Source: an uncultured Psychromonas sp.
GTDB lineage: Bacteria > Pseudomonadota > Gammaproteobacteria > Enterobacterales > Psychromonadaceae
NCBI RefSeq assembly: GCF_947489755.1
Contig: NZ_CANLFB010000028.1
Span: 1 to 48,421, forward strand
Length of the DNA stretch: 48,421 bases
Reading direction: 5' to 3'
Position 1 is the stretch's first letter. Each line of letters opens with the position of its first letter. Below are positions 6,917 to 16,939 of the stretch, piece after piece. Position numbers and translations under genes: made by a program. Below the pieces are notes generated by a model. It was given only the letters and a program-made list of their open reading frames with translations. It did not search any database and was not told where the DNA came from.

Positions 6917-9340
6917 ATGCAACAGGTAAGCCAATGCTTTCATTGTGGAGAGCCTAATCCAAGCAATTCAACTTTTTATGTCCTGATTAATGGTCAGCAA
7001 CAAACGATGTGTTGTCCTGGTTGTCAGGCAGTCGCTCAGACAATTGTTGATAGTGGGTTAAGCTCTTATTATGAACACAGAACAGAAGTTGCAGCTAAAG
7101 GGGAATCATTAATCCCAGATGAACTACAGCAACTTGAACATTATGATATTGAACAAATACAACTCGATTTTATAAAACAAAATGGCAACACGACAGAAAT
7201 AACCTTAACTATCGAAGGCATAAGCTGTGCTGCTTGTGCCTGGCTTATTGAAAAGCAGTTACGTTTTTTACCCGGTCTTATTTTTGTTAACGTCAATACC
7301 ACTTTAAATCGCGCCGTTATTCGTTGGGATAATGAGCAACTTGTATTAAGTAAAATCTTAGAACAAATTCAACGTATTGGTTATAAAGCCTACCCTTTCC
7401 AAGTGAATCAACAAGAGCTTTTTTATACTCAACAAGTTAAATCATATTTACGTAGATTAGGATTAGCAGGTCTTGCGACTATGCAGGTAATGATGTTTGC
7501 AATCGCGTTATATGCAGACTTCTTTTCGGGCATGCAGCAAGAATTCATTACTTACTTTAGATGGGTTAGTTTTATTCTGGCAACGCCAGTGCTTCTATAC
7601 AGTGCACAACCATTTTATGTAAATGCATGGCGTAATATCCGCAATAAAACCTTAGGGATGGATATCCCCATATCAATTGCTTTGTTGGGCGCTTATACGG
7701 CTTCTAGTTATGCCACTATTGTGGGCGAAGGCGAAGTTTATTTCGAATCCGTATCAATGTTCACTTTTTTACTGCTATTAGGCCGCTTATTAGAACTTCG
7801 TGCTCGTCGTAAAGCATCTGAAACCAGCAGTAATTTATTGCGTTTATTGCCTTCGATGGCAACTTTATTAGAAACAAATGATGGTGAAACCACACACCAC
7901 TTAACCCCGGCAAAAACTCTTATACCAGGTCAAAAAATACTGGTTAAGCCGGGCGAAACCATTGCTATCGACGGTATCATTGTAGACGGTCAAAGTAATA
8001 TTGAAGAGTCCATGCTCACCGGTGAACATTTACCTGTTTTCAAAAAACCTCAAGATATTGTTTATGCGGGTACCGTGAATATTAGTAGTGTACTCACTAT
8101 TGAAGTGGTCAATATCGGTAACAACACACTCATTTCAGACATCATACAATTGCAAAATAGTGCACAACAAAATAAACCTCATATTGAAGTGATTGCTGAT
8201 ACGGTATCTCGTTACTTTGTAGCGGCGTTATTATTAGTCGCAACATTCACTTATATTGGTTGGAGCATCATTGATCCTGACCAAGCATTTTGGATCACCT
8301 TGTCTGTACTGGTGGCCACTTGCCCATGTGCACTCTCTCTTGCAACCCCTACCGCACTAACTTGTGCTACGGCACAGCTTAATAAACAAGGCATTTTAAT
8401 TAAACAACATCACGTATTAGAGACCGTGAATAAAATAGATCATGTTGTTTTTGATAAAACTGGCACGTTAACGCAAGGTGACTTTAAATTACTTAATACA
8501 CATCTACCCACATTAGAAATTACAAAGTCCCAATATAATAAACAACAATGTATTAACCTGGCTGCAAACCTTGAAATGAACTCAGAGCACCCTATTGCAG
8601 TTGCTTTCACACAATTAAAAGGTCAAACATTAGTATTAAATAATATTGAAAACATTCCAGGGCAAGGTTTACAAGCTATCTGGGAAGATGGTGGTCAACA
8701 ATTGCAAGTGAAGTTAGGCCATGCAGCATTCTGCGAAGTAAATAAAACACTTAGTAGTCATGAGTTATTAATCTACCTAACGGTTAACCAGCAACTTGCT
8801 GCAACCTTTGAATTAGGTGACGAAATACGTGAATCTGCAATGGATTTAGTGCGTTTTTGTCATAAAAACAACCTAGAAACGACTATGTTAACAGGCGATA
8901 TTTCAGATAAAAGTGAAGAAGTCGCAAAGCAATTAAACATTAAAAATGTAGTTAAAGGCGTTAGCCCACAACAAAAATTAGCGCATATCGAAATGTTACA
9001 ACAATCACAACAAGTTATGATGATTGGAGACGGTATCAATGATGCGCCTGTGTTAGCAGGTGCTCACATCTCAGTGGCATTAGCCAGTGGAACCGATATT
9101 GCTAAAAATAGTGCAGACGTCATTCTATTAGGTTCTGATTTACGTAAAATAAATCTATTAACTAATAATTCGAAACAAACAACACGTATCATTAAAGAGA
9201 ATCTAGGTTGGGCAATCGGCTATAATGTGATCATTGTGCCATTAGCCGTGATGGGGTTAGTACCTCCATACGTTGCAGTGTTAGGGATGTCTTTTAGTTC
9301 ATTAATTGTAGTGAGCAATTCATTAAGGTTATTAAAATGA
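6917..9340 (+). CDS. ccoI: copper-exporting P1B-type ATPase for cbb3 assembly
   Basis: 807 aa. Cysteine pairs at the N-terminus (CFHC 7-10, CCPGC 32-36) precede a heavy-metal-associated domain with CAAC at 104-107. P-type ATPase landmarks follow in order: TGE actuator motif near 367, CPC in a membrane helix near 470, DKTGT phosphorylation site near 513, SEHP near 555, and GDGINDAP near 703. The enzyme delivers copper to the periplasmic side for the CuB centre of CcoN. It abuts ccoH without a gap and overlaps ccoS by 4 bases (ATGA). Confidence 0.96.
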   Translation: MQQVSQCFHCGEPNPSNSTFYVLINGQQQTMCCPGCQAVAQTIVDSGLSSYYEHRTEVAAKGESLIPDELQQLEHYDIEQIQLDFIKQNGNTTEITLTIEGISCAACAWLIEKQLRFLPGLIFVNVNTTLNRAVIRWDNEQLVLSKILEQIQRIGYKAYPFQVNQQELFYTQQVKSYLRRLGLAGLATMQVMMFAIALYADFFSGMQQEFITYFRWVSFILATPVLLYSAQPFYVNAWRNIRNKTLGMDIPISIALLGAYTASSYATIVGEGEVYFESVSMFTFLLLLGRLLELRARRKASETSSNLLRLLPSMATLLETNDGETTHHLTPAKTLIPGQKILVKPGETIAIDGIIVDGQSNIEESMLTGEHLPVFKKPQDIVYAGTVNISSVLTIEVVNIGNNTLISDIIQLQNSAQQNKPHIEVIADTVSRYFVAALLLVATFTYIGWSIIDPDQAFWITLSVLVATCPCALSLATPTALTCATAQLNKQGILIKQHHVLETVNKIDHVVFDKTGTLTQGDFKLLNTHLPTLEITKSQYNKQQCINLAANLEMNSEHPIAVAFTQLKGQTLVLNNIENIPGQGLQAIWEDGGQQLQVKLGHAAFCEVNKTLSSHELLIYLTVNQQLAATFELGDEIRESAMDLVRFCHKNNLETTMLTGDISDKSEEVAKQLNIKNVVKGVSPQQKLAHIEMLQQSQQVMMIGDGINDAPVLAGAHISVALASGTDIAKNSADVILLGSDLRKINLLTNNSKQTTRIIKENLGWAIGYNVIIVPLAVMGLVPPYVAVLGMSFSSLIVVSNSLRLLK

Positions 9341-9588
9341 ATATTATCTATGTACTGATTCCAATAGCGATGATCTTTGTCACCATTGCAGTCATCGTGT
9401 TTTTTTGGGCAGTTAAGTCAAACCAATATGATGACCTCGATAGAGAAGGTGTTAATATTTTATTCGATGAAGATGTACAGCCATCAAATTCAATAAAAAA
9501 AACGCAAAAAAAATCTGAATACTCAGAGATAAAGTCACCTCAAACAACGCCTTTGAAAACAAGTGATATAAAACCAGATGCTCATTAA
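9337..9588 (+). CDS. ccoS: cbb3 oxidase maturation protein CcoS
   Basis: 83 aa. The N-terminal helix (about 3-25) is followed by the signature FFWAVKSNQYDDLDREG and ILFDED, then a lysine-rich tail longer than in many homologues. CcoS is needed to insert cofactors into the cbb3 oxidase. The start overlaps the ccoI stop, and the 3' end overlaps the next gene by 11 bases, so the set is translated as one unit. Confidence 0.92.
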   Translation: MNIIYVLIPIAMIFVTIAVIVFFWAVKSNQYDDLDREGVNILFDEDVQPSNSIKKTQKKSEYSEIKSPQTTPLKTSDIKPDAH

Positions 9589-10255
9589 TGACTTTTTAAG
9601 TGCTTTTTTAATCGGTTTATTAGGGGCTGGACATTGTATTGGTATGTGTTCAGGCATTGCTAGTGCACTGAGCTTTTCAATCAACCCAGATCAAAAAAAT
9701 GGATTACTTTCATTACTACTCTATAACTTAGGCCGCATAACAAGTTATTCAGTAGCTGGTTTTATTTTCGCAGCCAGTAGCAGTGTGTTAATTGTCTGGA
9801 TGGGAGGCAAAGAATCACTTATTTATTTGCGTATCTTCGCTGCCATTATGATGCTGTTATTAGCGTTTTATATTGCTAGATTATGGAATGGTTTAATAAT
9901 AGTTGAACGAGCAGGTCAATTTTTGTGGCAGTTTATAAAGCCTTTAGCGCAATATTTTTTGCCACTAAAACATCCGGCTTTAGCTTTCCCCCTTGGCTTT
10001 TTTTGGGGCTGGTTACCTTGTGGTTTAGTCTACTCCTCTCTCGTCTGGGCAATTAGTACGGCCAATGGCCTTAATGGTTTAGTTATTATGCTTGGTTTTG
10101 GTTTAGGCACATTACCTGCCATGATGTTAGTCGGGTCTTTAAGCCATAAATTAAAAAATATCCTCAATAAAAAATGGTTTAGGTATGGCAGTGGATTAAT
10201 ATTAGCGCTATTTGCTTTTCAAACTATTTATATTGCCCTAATACAATTACATTAG
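9578..10255 (+). CDS. TauE/SafE-like membrane protein of the cco cluster
   Basis: 225 aa, about six membrane helices, of the sulfite exporter TauE/SafE family (DsbD-like fold). An N-terminal GHCIGMCSG motif (two Cys and a His, about residues 19-27) and a later WLPCGLVYSS lie in membrane helices, an arrangement suited to binding a thiophilic metal. The same gene sits between ccoS and fnr in Vibrio and Shewanella relatives, so a role in copper handling for the oxidase is more likely than sulfite export (inference). Confidence 0.85.
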   Translation: MLINDFLSAFLIGLLGAGHCIGMCSGIASALSFSINPDQKNGLLSLLLYNLGRITSYSVAGFIFAASSSVLIVWMGGKESLIYLRIFAAIMMLLLAFYIARLWNGLIIVERAGQFLWQFIKPLAQYFLPLKHPALAFPLGFFWGWLPCGLVYSSLVWAISTANGLNGLVIMLGFGLGTLPAMMLVGSLSHKLKNILNKKWFRYGSGLILALFAFQTIYIALIQLH

Positions 10256-10354
10256 CCCTTAATATTGCCATTAAGCCTAATGTTTCGAAAATACTGACCT
10301 AGGTGAGCAACTTTGTCATTAACAATTTCAAAGCCACTTTATAAGATGTTAGTA

Positions 10355-10368
10355 TTAACTATAGTCAA
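10355..10368. promoter_or_regulatory. candidate FNR/CRP-type site at the fnr promoter
   Basis: TTAACTATAGTCAA resembles the FNR consensus TTGAT-N4-ATCAA at 7 of 10 specified positions and is nearly palindromic. It lies 13 bases before the fnr start codon, where binding would block transcription or translation initiation. That fits the autorepression known for fnr in E. coli. No reporter or footprint evidence can be drawn from the sequence. Confidence 0.35.
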
Positions 10369-10381
10369 TATTATTTAAGAG

Positions 10382-11125
10382 ATGAGTATGGATAAAAGTA
10401 ATTCAAGTCGAGCACAAACCGGTGGCAATTCAATTCATTGTCAAGATTGTAGTATTAGTCAACTATGTATTCCTTACTCTCTTAATGAGACTGAATTAGA
10501 TCGTTTAGATACGATCATTGAACGTAAAAAACCAGTTCAAAAAGGCAGTGAAATTTTTAAAGCTGGCGATAATATGAAATGTTTATATGCCATTCGTTCA
10601 GGTACTTTAAAATCTTATACCATTACAGAGCAAGGCGATGAGCAGATTACTGCTTTCCACCTAGCGGGTGATTTAGTGGGTTTTGATGGTATTAGCACAG
10701 GTACACACCCAAGTTTTGCTCAAGCACTTGAAACAGCAATGATTTGTGAAATCCCTTACGATACGCTAGATGAATTATCGACGACTATGCCTAAATTAAG
10801 ACAGCAAATTTTACGTTTAATGAGTGCTGAAATTGTTGGCGATCAAAATATGATTTTACTCTTATCGAAAAAGAATGCAGAAGAAAGATTGGCGTCATTT
10901 ATTCATAACTTATCAGTTCGCTTTGCTGCTCGTGGTTTCTCACCAAAAGAGTTTAGGTTATCGATGACACGCGGTGATATCGGTAATTACTTAGGTCTAA
11001 CAGTTGAAACAATAAGTCGTTTATTAGGACGTTTCCAAAAAAGTGGCATGATTGCTGTTAAAGGTAAATACATCACAGTATTAGATGATGCACAACTATC
11101 AGAGTTAGCTGGTTCATTAACTTAA
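10382..11125 (+). CDS. fnr: FNR-type oxygen-sensing transcription regulator
   Basis: 247 aa. The four cluster cysteines fall at residues 20, 23, 29 and 122, the same positions as in E. coli FNR, so a [4Fe-4S] O2 sensor is expected. A cyclic-nucleotide-like beta barrel (about 45-140) and dimer helix precede a Crp-type helix-turn-helix with ETISR in the recognition helix, which reads TTGAT half-sites. It is the regulator of the anaerobic and microaerobic switch and lies directly after the cbb3 assembly genes. Called etrA in Shewanella. Confidence 0.95.
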   Translation: MSMDKSNSSRAQTGGNSIHCQDCSISQLCIPYSLNETELDRLDTIIERKKPVQKGSEIFKAGDNMKCLYAIRSGTLKSYTITEQGDEQITAFHLAGDLVGFDGISTGTHPSFAQALETAMICEIPYDTLDELSTTMPKLRQQILRLMSAEIVGDQNMILLLSKKNAEERLASFIHNLSVRFAARGFSPKEFRLSMTRGDIGNYLGLTVETISRLLGRFQKSGMIAVKGKYITVLDDAQLSELAGSLT

Positions 11126-11147
11126 AAATCAAACTCCTGCATAACCC

Positions 11148-11179
11148 GCCAGAAAATAAATTAATTTCAATTTTCTGGC
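11148..11179 (+). terminator. hairpin after fnr, possible terminator
   Basis: Perfect stem GCCAGAAAA / TTTTCTGGC with a 14-nt AT loop, 22 bases after the fnr stop. The T-run lies within the stem rather than after it, so termination efficiency is uncertain. Confidence 0.4.
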
Positions 11180-11252
11180 AGATATCACTATCTGTTTGCC
11201 CTTATTTGATCTAAGTTATAGTTATATAGATTATTAGAAATTGGAGGCTAAC

Positions 11253-12194
11253 ATGCTTAAATACCGTAATATTTTAGTTTATATAGATCCAACACAGGAA
11301 GAGCAGCCCGCTTTGCAACGTGCAATTGAAATAGCGGAAAAAGAAAAAGAGACGAAAATAACTTTATTCTTATCCTGTTACGACCTAACCTACGAAATGA
11401 CCTCTTTAAGCTCTATGGAAGAACGTCAAGCGATGCAATCTTTAGTTATCCGTGATAACAAAGGGTGGTTAGAAACGCTTGCTGCACCTTATAGAGAGCG
11501 TGGACATACTATAAACTGTCAAGTACATTGGCATAACCGTCCTTTTCAAGCTGCCATTCAATTAATATTAAAAGACGGTTATGATTTATTAATAAAATCA
11601 ACCCATCCTCACCCTCGACTTAGTGCCATTTTATTCACACCAACTGATTGGAATTTATTACGTAAGTGCCCTATTCCATTATTATTGGTTAAAGTTAAAT
11701 CTTGGCCTGAAAATGGTAATATTTTATGTGCTGTAGATTGTAAAAGTATTGAAGATCCAGACCATCATAATTTGAATGAAGCTATTTTAGCCGAAGCGAA
11801 TGATATTGCAGGAATGGTGAAATCAAATGTACATGTCGTCAATGCTTATCCTAGCCCACCAATGAATATTATGATGGAACTACCTGAATTTGATCCTATT
11901 CATTATGAAGACGGCTTAAAGAAATTCCACCAAAAAACCTTAAATGATTATGCTAATAAATATAATATCGAAACGCAAAATATACATTTACGACAGGGTT
12001 TGCCGGAAGATGCTATTAGCGATGTGGCACAAGAAATTAAAGCAGAATTGGTTATTTTAGGAACGGTGGGACGTTCTGGTATAGGTTTAACGCTATTAGG
12101 CCACACTGCAGAACAAGTCATTGATAAGCTAGACAGTGATTTGCTTGCCCTAAAACCAGATGGGTTTATAAGTCCAATAAAATTAGAATCATAA
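11253..12194 (+). CDS. uspE: universal stress protein E (tandem Usp domains)
   Basis: 313 aa. Two Usp domains: residues 1-about 150 (YRNILVYIDP start) and about 155-313. Only the second keeps a nucleotide-loop-like G-x2-G motif (LGTVGRSGIG). UspE homologues follow fnr in many gammaproteobacteria and affect stress resistance and aggregation. ATG at 11253 has GGAGG 5 bases upstream; an in-frame TTG at 11241 lies ahead of that SD and is not used. TTGAT occurs at 11207, a possible FNR half-site only. Confidence 0.93.
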   Translation: MLKYRNILVYIDPTQEEQPALQRAIEIAEKEKETKITLFLSCYDLTYEMTSLSSMEERQAMQSLVIRDNKGWLETLAAPYRERGHTINCQVHWHNRPFQAAIQLILKDGYDLLIKSTHPHPRLSAILFTPTDWNLLRKCPIPLLLVKVKSWPENGNILCAVDCKSIEDPDHHNLNEAILAEANDIAGMVKSNVHVVNAYPSPPMNIMMELPEFDPIHYEDGLKKFHQKTLNDYANKYNIETQNIHLRQGLPEDAISDVAQEIKAELVILGTVGRSGIGLTLLGHTAEQVIDKLDSDLLALKPDGFISPIKLES

Positions 12195-12287
12195 TTGTTC
12201 GCTGTCGCCATAACCTAAAAGTGTGTAAAACATGATCTAACACTTTATTTTTCTGAAAAATATACTGGAAATAACATTGTGAAAATA

Positions 12288-12325
12288 AAAAGTCCAATAC
12301 CTTATTTAACGGGTATTGGACTTTT
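12288..12325. terminator. bidirectional terminator between uspE and the chemoreceptor gene
   Basis: Perfect 14-bp stem (AAAAGTCCAATACC / GGTATTGGACTTTT) with a 10-nt loop, with A-run and T-run on the two flanks. It lies between the convergent uspE and mcp genes and can serve both. Confidence 0.88.
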
Positions 12326-12400
12326 CTCATTTAGATGAAGCAAATTAAACACTTGGCGAATTCAACATTGAAGAGCATAACGAACACGCTCTTTTATTGC

Positions 12401-14287
12401 TTACAGTTTAAATACTTCAACTGATTTGTTCAAAGCAGCTGCTATATTTAATAGCTCAGTAGCCCTTTGAGTATTATTTTTTGAACTATCAAAGGTCATT
12501 TTAGCCACATCATTAATATCAACAATGCTTTGGTTAATGTCAGCTGCAACCAATTTTTGTTGCTCAGCTGAGGAGGCAATTTGATTATTCATCTCTTGAA
12601 TAATAAAGATGGCTCGACGTATCTCTTCCAGGGCATTATTCGCCTCTTGTGATTTTTTTACCGTTAATTGTGCGTTATCAATGTTAACTTGCATCAGCTC
12701 TACCGAGTTTTTTGACTCATTTTGTAAACCCCTGATCATCGTTTGAATTTCAGCAATACTTTCTTGCGTTCTATTAGCAAGCCCTTTTACTTCATCAGCG
12801 ACCACTGTAAACCCTCGCCCCTGTCCAGCAGCTCGGGCCGCTTCAATCGCCGCATTCAATGCAAGTGAATTAGTTTGCTCTGAGATACCACGGATAACGT
12901 CAATGACGCCCCCAATATTCTCAACTTCCTCTTCAAACTTAACCATCACTTGCTGTACATGAGTAATGTCTTCAACGAGTGTCGAAATATTGATATTCAC
13001 CTCATTGACAACGTTAAGACCTTTAGTCGATTGTTTGTTTGCTTGATCCACTGCCGTTGAAACAGACAAAGCATTACGTGCAACTTCATCGACTGTGACA
13101 GCCATTTCATTCATCGCTACAGATGTGTGCTCTAGCTTCTTCATTTGCAACGCAGAGCGACTATTAACACTTGAAGCAGACTCTGACATTTGTGCTGATG
13201 AGATATTTAACTGCCCAGTAGAGAGGTTAATATGCTGAATGATACTTTTTAAATTATTAACCATAATAAGAATGGCACTATAAATCCCGGTTTCACTGCC
13301 CGTCACTGCAGTAACTGAATTAAGCTTCCCTTGTGAAATTTTATTTACGATCGCTTCTATATCGGCTGGTTCCCCGCCAATAGGGCGATACATTACTTTA
13401 ATAACAATCAAATAAATAAGATACAGCGATAAAATTATAAATATTGATGCTATCCATAAACTCACTTGTAAGTTTTTATTCGAAGCCGCATTAATGTCAT
13501 TCCAACTACTCCAACTCCATACGGTCCACTGTAAAGAATCCACGACAATACCCGAAACGGTATACTCGACTCCCTCGAAATAGTAATTATGATTACTGAT
13601 ACTTTTACTTTTGAACTCTTTATAAGAAGGACGTTCATCATATATATTTTTACCAATTAATCCGACCTCTTTGGCTGCAAGTAAAAAACCATCTTGTCGG
13701 CTAACAAAAATATTATTTTCAGGGGCGAGTTCTTGAATGAAACCTGTAATCTGATGAATACTAAGATTTAAAGCCAGTACGCCTAACACTTTTCCATTAC
13801 GTTTAAGCGGTACGGCTAATGCAGTGACTTTATTACCTGCATTACTGATATAAGGTGTAGTGATTATTTTATCTTCACCATTAACTCCGCGTATGTACCA
13901 TTCACGTTTTTTTTCTTTCGCATTAAAGCCAACCTCTAACCCATTGCTTTGATGTGTATAAGTGCGCGCATCTTTTGTCGTAATGCATGCATTAAAAACG
14001 CCTAAATTATCTACTACTATATGTAATAATTTTACGGCTTTATCTATATTTAATAAGCCAGTTTCATCGATTTCAATATCATTTGCGACAACATTTAACA
14101 CATCAAAATAACGTTCAATTTTCTGCTCAAGTGCTTTAGAAATTAAAAAAGCTTGGTTATCTAACTTTAGCTTTTTATTGACTGTAGATGCAGATTTGAA
14201 ATTACTAAAACCAACACCCGACACTAGGAATATAGCTGATGAGAACAGTAACCCGATTAATAATAGTATTTTTGCTTTCGCAGTCAT
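12401..14287 (-). CDS. methyl-accepting chemotaxis protein with Cache sensor
   Basis: 628 aa. TM1 is about 6-27, then a periplasmic Cache-type sensor domain of about 240 residues, TM2 near 277-299, a HAMP-like linker ([20 protein letters not shown]) and a long cytoplasmic coiled-coil. The hairpin tip, near residues 465-490, is the conserved [19 protein letters not shown] followed by QGRGF. It would sense a small extracellular ligand and control CheA. The ligand cannot be named. Monocistronic, and convergent with uspE. Confidence 0.94.
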   Translation of the reverse strand: MTAKAKILLLIGLLFSSAIFLVSGVGFSNFKSASTVNKKLKLDNQAFLISKALEQKIERYFDVLNVVANDIEIDETGLLNIDKAVKLLHIVVDNLGVFNACITTKDARTYTHQSNGLEVGFNAKEKKREWYIRGVNGEDKIITTPYISNAGNKVTALAVPLKRNGKVLGVLALNLSIHQITGFIQELAPENNIFVSRQDGFLLAAKEVGLIGKNIYDERPSYKEFKSKSISNHNYYFEGVEYTVSGIVVDSLQWTVWSWSSWNDINAASNKNLQVSLWIASIFIILSLYLIYLIVIKVMYRPIGGEPADIEAIVNKISQGKLNSVTAVTGSETGIYSAILIMVNNLKSIIQHINLSTGQLNISSAQMSESASSVNSRSALQMKKLEHTSVAMNEMAVTVDEVARNALSVSTAVDQANKQSTKGLNVVNEVNINISTLVEDITHVQQVMVKFEEEVENIGGVIDVIRGISEQTNSLALNAAIEAARAAGQGRGFTVVADEVKGLANRTQESIAEIQTMIRGLQNESKNSVELMQVNIDNAQLTVKKSQEANNALEEIRRAIFIIQEMNNQIASSAEQQKLVAADINQSIVDINDVAKMTFDSSKNNTQRATELLNIAAALNKSVEVFKL

Positions 14288-14601
14288 ATTTACTCTGCCT
14301 AAAATGAGCCGTTTTTATTCGAGGGGGCTGTGTATCAAATGGTTATATAAAGAGTATTCTTTTATCGCTTTTTAACGAGACTAGCAGATAGATAACAGAT
14401 AATTAAGCGTCATAGTAAATAGGTTATGAAATGAATAAATTACGAACCATAATTCATTATCGTTTTTTATTATTTCTTATTAGGAGTTAATAACGCTAAA
14501 TACATTGAAACGATATTAACCTCCTAAAGAAACTAGCTGCAATATCCCATTCTTAATTCATCGATCATTGAGGCGGTCTATTGCAGATTTTAACTATAAA
14601 T
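14288..14601. other. intergenic, no gene seen
   Basis: This holds the mcp promoter region at the left and the 3' flank of bcp at the right. A long-range pair CTGCAATA / TATTGCAG (14537-14586) spans the bcp-proximal end, but there is no clear terminator. Confidence 0.4.
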
Positions 14602-15066
14602 TTAATCTTCCGATTGTAAATAGTTAAGGACAACTTCATGATGATCTTTGGTTTTAAATTTATTAAAAATATGTTCTAGGTTGCCCTTCTCATCAATTAA
14701 GAAAGAAGTTCTCACTACGCCCATATTCTCTTTACCCATAAATTTCTTTAACTGCCAAACACCATAGCTTTCACAAACGCTGTGATCTTCATCGCCGAGT
14801 AAAGTAAAATTAAGTGCTTGTTTGTTAATAAAGTTAGTCAATTTTTTAGGGGTATCAGGACTGATCCCTAGTACCACAACATTTAACGCAGCTAGCGCTT
14901 CTTTACTATCTCTTAAAGCACAAGCTTGTGTTGTACAGCCTGGAGTTGAGGCTCTTGGGTAAAAATAAACCAATACTTTTTTACCAAGATAATCACTTAA
15001 TGTAACAGCTGAGTTATTTTCGTCTGGCAAGGTGAAGTTGGGTGCTAAGCTACCGATTTCTAACAT
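14602..15066 (-). CDS. bcp: thioredoxin-dependent peroxiredoxin, Bcp/PrxQ
   Basis: About 154 aa. The peroxidatic cysteine motif PRASTPGCTTQACALRD (around residues 38-54) has the resolving Cys five residues after the first, as in E. coli Bcp (CX4C). It reduces hydroperoxides in the cytoplasm using thioredoxin. MLEIGSLAPNF is chosen as the start because AGGA lies 9 bases ahead; the six-codon upstream extension would place that AGGA inside the gene. It is the last of three minus-strand genes, with perM about 135 bases upstream. Confidence 0.95.
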   Translation of the reverse strand: MLEIGSLAPNFTLPDENNSAVTLSDYLGKKVLVYFYPRASTPGCTTQACALRDSKEALAALNVVVLGISPDTPKKLTNFINKQALNFTLLGDEDHSVCESYGVWQLKKFMGKENMGVVRTSFLIDEKGNLEHIFNKFKTKDHHEVVLNYLQSED

Positions 15067-15202
15067 AAGATTTATTCCTGTCATTTAATATTTAAAGTGA
15101 TAATACAACATTTCAAGATCAACTTTACTTAATAGCTAATTGCTTTAACGGCTGAAAGTTAAATTTCTTTATTTTTTATTACTATTATTTTAATAAAAGG
15201 TA

Positions 15203-16285
15203 CTATTTTTCAATAAGTTCTATTTCATCTGATTCAGACGGTACCGAAGGCAATGCATTTAAGACCGCTTTAACCAACGTTGCTAATGGGATGGCAAAAA
15301 ATACGCCCCAAAACCCCCATAACCCACCAAAAATCAATACTGAAATAATAATCACGACGGGGTGTAAATTAACGGCTTCAGAAAATAAAATAGGCACGAT
15401 TAAGTTACCATCAAGTGTTTGAATGATACCGTAAGCAATCATCAAATAAGCAAACTCAGGCGAGATCCCCCATTGGAATAGCGCGACAACAGCAACAGGG
15501 ACCGTCACTGCTGCTGCTCCAATATAAGGAATAAGCACCGATAATCCAACCAGCACTGCTAGTAAAGCGGAATAACGTAAATCCATAAAAAAGAAAGTGA
15601 AGTAAGTAGCAAACCCGACAATTAAGATCTCCGTTATTTTACCTCGAATATAATTCATAATTTGACCGTTCATTTCTGACCAAACTTGTGCTGCTAACTT
15701 TCGATTCTGTGGTAAAAAACGAGTCATACTTGCGATTAATTGGTTTTTGTCTTTGAGCATAAAAACCATCATTAATGGCACTAATACCGCATACACTAAT
15801 AACGCGGCAATATTCAGTAAAGAGGCAAAAGATTGAGACAATAAAAAACCACCACTGTCGACTAAATAACTTTTTATCGTGCCGATGATGTGGGTAATCG
15901 TTACCGGATCAATCGCTTCTGGATAATGGGCAGGCAAAGTCAGAATATAAGCTTGACCTTGATTTAGCATCGTAGGCAAGTCACGGATAAAAGAAGCCGC
16001 TTGCTTGAAGATGGTAGGTAATACGCCTAGGAAAGCAAAAATAGAAATAGAGATAAATAACAACATCACAATTAATGTAGCAAACGTTCTATTTATTTTA
16101 AAACGCATTAAATAAGTTACCGGCCAATCGAGTAAATAAGCTAATACAATGGCAACAAATAACGGGGCTAAAATATTGCCAAAAAGATAAATAACAATAA
16201 AAGAAAATAACAAAAGTAGGAACAAAACACTTAAATTAGGGTCTGAAAAACGTGTCTTATACCATTGAAATAGTTGCATAAACAT
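15203..16285 (-). CDS. perM: PerM / AI-2E exporter family permease
   Basis: 360 aa. A hydrophobic cluster at the N-terminus (about 18-75), a periplasmic loop, and a C-terminal membrane block (about 145-335). Family signatures seen are LLDWPVTYL near residue 50 and SVLIPYIGAAAV near residue 250. The family is loosely tied to small-molecule export; the actual substrate is unknown. Its place between bcp and a TusA-like gene and near bepA is a conserved neighbourhood in Vibrio and Shewanella relatives. Confidence 0.88.
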   Translation of the reverse strand: MFMQLFQWYKTRFSDPNLSVLFLLLLFSFIVIYLFGNILAPLFVAIVLAYLLDWPVTYLMRFKINRTFATLIVMLLFISISIFAFLGVLPTIFKQAASFIRDLPTMLNQGQAYILTLPAHYPEAIDPVTITHIIGTIKSYLVDSGGFLLSQSFASLLNIAALLVYAVLVPLMMVFMLKDKNQLIASMTRFLPQNRKLAAQVWSEMNGQIMNYIRGKITEILIVGFATYFTFFFMDLRYSALLAVLVGLSVLIPYIGAAAVTVPVAVVALFQWGISPEFAYLMIAYGIIQTLDGNLIVPILFSEAVNLHPVVIIISVLIFGGLWGFWGVFFAIPLATLVKAVLNALPSVPSESDEIELIEK

Positions 16286-16415
16286 TGAAGATTAATCCTT
16301 CTATTGGTGCACAGTGGTCGTTTTATAGGCCAGAAACACTTATAAACAACAATTTACTTTAGGCAGCTAAAGTTCTTTTTTATCTCGATATTTTTTATAT
16401 AAGTAATATCTAAGC

Positions 16416-16625
16416 TTATTGATTATCTAAGGTAATCAATAATGTATTTTGATTACAGCGATAGCAATAGTTTTTTTTATCCAAATACAAGCGAATATCT
16501 TGTATTGCGACTTGGTTAGAAAATAACACCTCGAGATGGGTTCCATTATCTAAGCCAAGTAATTGCTGTTTTAATAAAACGAGTGCTAATGGACAACGTA
16601 TTTGGCGTAAATCTAAACTTTGCAT
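16416..16625 (-). CDS. TusA/SirA-like small sulfur-carrier family protein
   Basis: 69 aa with the TusA fold signature: an N-terminal beta strand, then IRCPLALVLLKQQL, in which the Cys of the CP motif (residue 11) would carry a persulfide. The classical motif is CPxP; here the second proline is alanine. Two further Cys (YCYRC, about 54-57) are unusual. The gene is divergent from bepA. TusA proper accepts sulfur from IscS for tRNA thiolation, and iscS is kept in this window, but whether this paralogue does so is unknown. Confidence 0.8.
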   Translation of the reverse strand: MQSLDLRQIRCPLALVLLKQQLLGLDNGTHLEVLFSNQVAIQDIRLYLDKKNYCYRCNQNTLLITLDNQ

Positions 16626-16939
16626 AGATACTATCTTATTGTGCTTAAAGAGGTGATAAATAATTGAATTATAGCATTTCCTTTAATTGAATAGTTCACT
16701 ATAGCGTAATAAAAACAACCGTATTTCGCAACAAAATCGGAGCAGGAAATGCTATGCTCGTTATTCAATGTCAGCTTACTAGTACAATTAAACATGAATA
16801 CTGAATTGATCGTTTAAGCAGTATGATTTAAACGTGTTTTATTTTGATCTCTCTGACATATTTTTACGTAATTTGAAGTAACTTACTTTGATGGTCTTAT
16901 TTAGATCATATTAGGCTAATCATTCACTTGGAGTTAGTA
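16626..16939. other. divergent promoter region tusA-like / bepA
   Basis: No ORF was found. It should contain promoters for both divergent genes. TTTGATCT and TTAGATCATA motifs occur at about 16840-16915 but match no operator consensus well enough to name. Confidence 0.4.

Noticed and set aside
11207-11220. TTGATCTAAGTTAT before uspE as an FNR box
   Set aside because: Only one half-site matches; the second half is unrelated to ATCAA.
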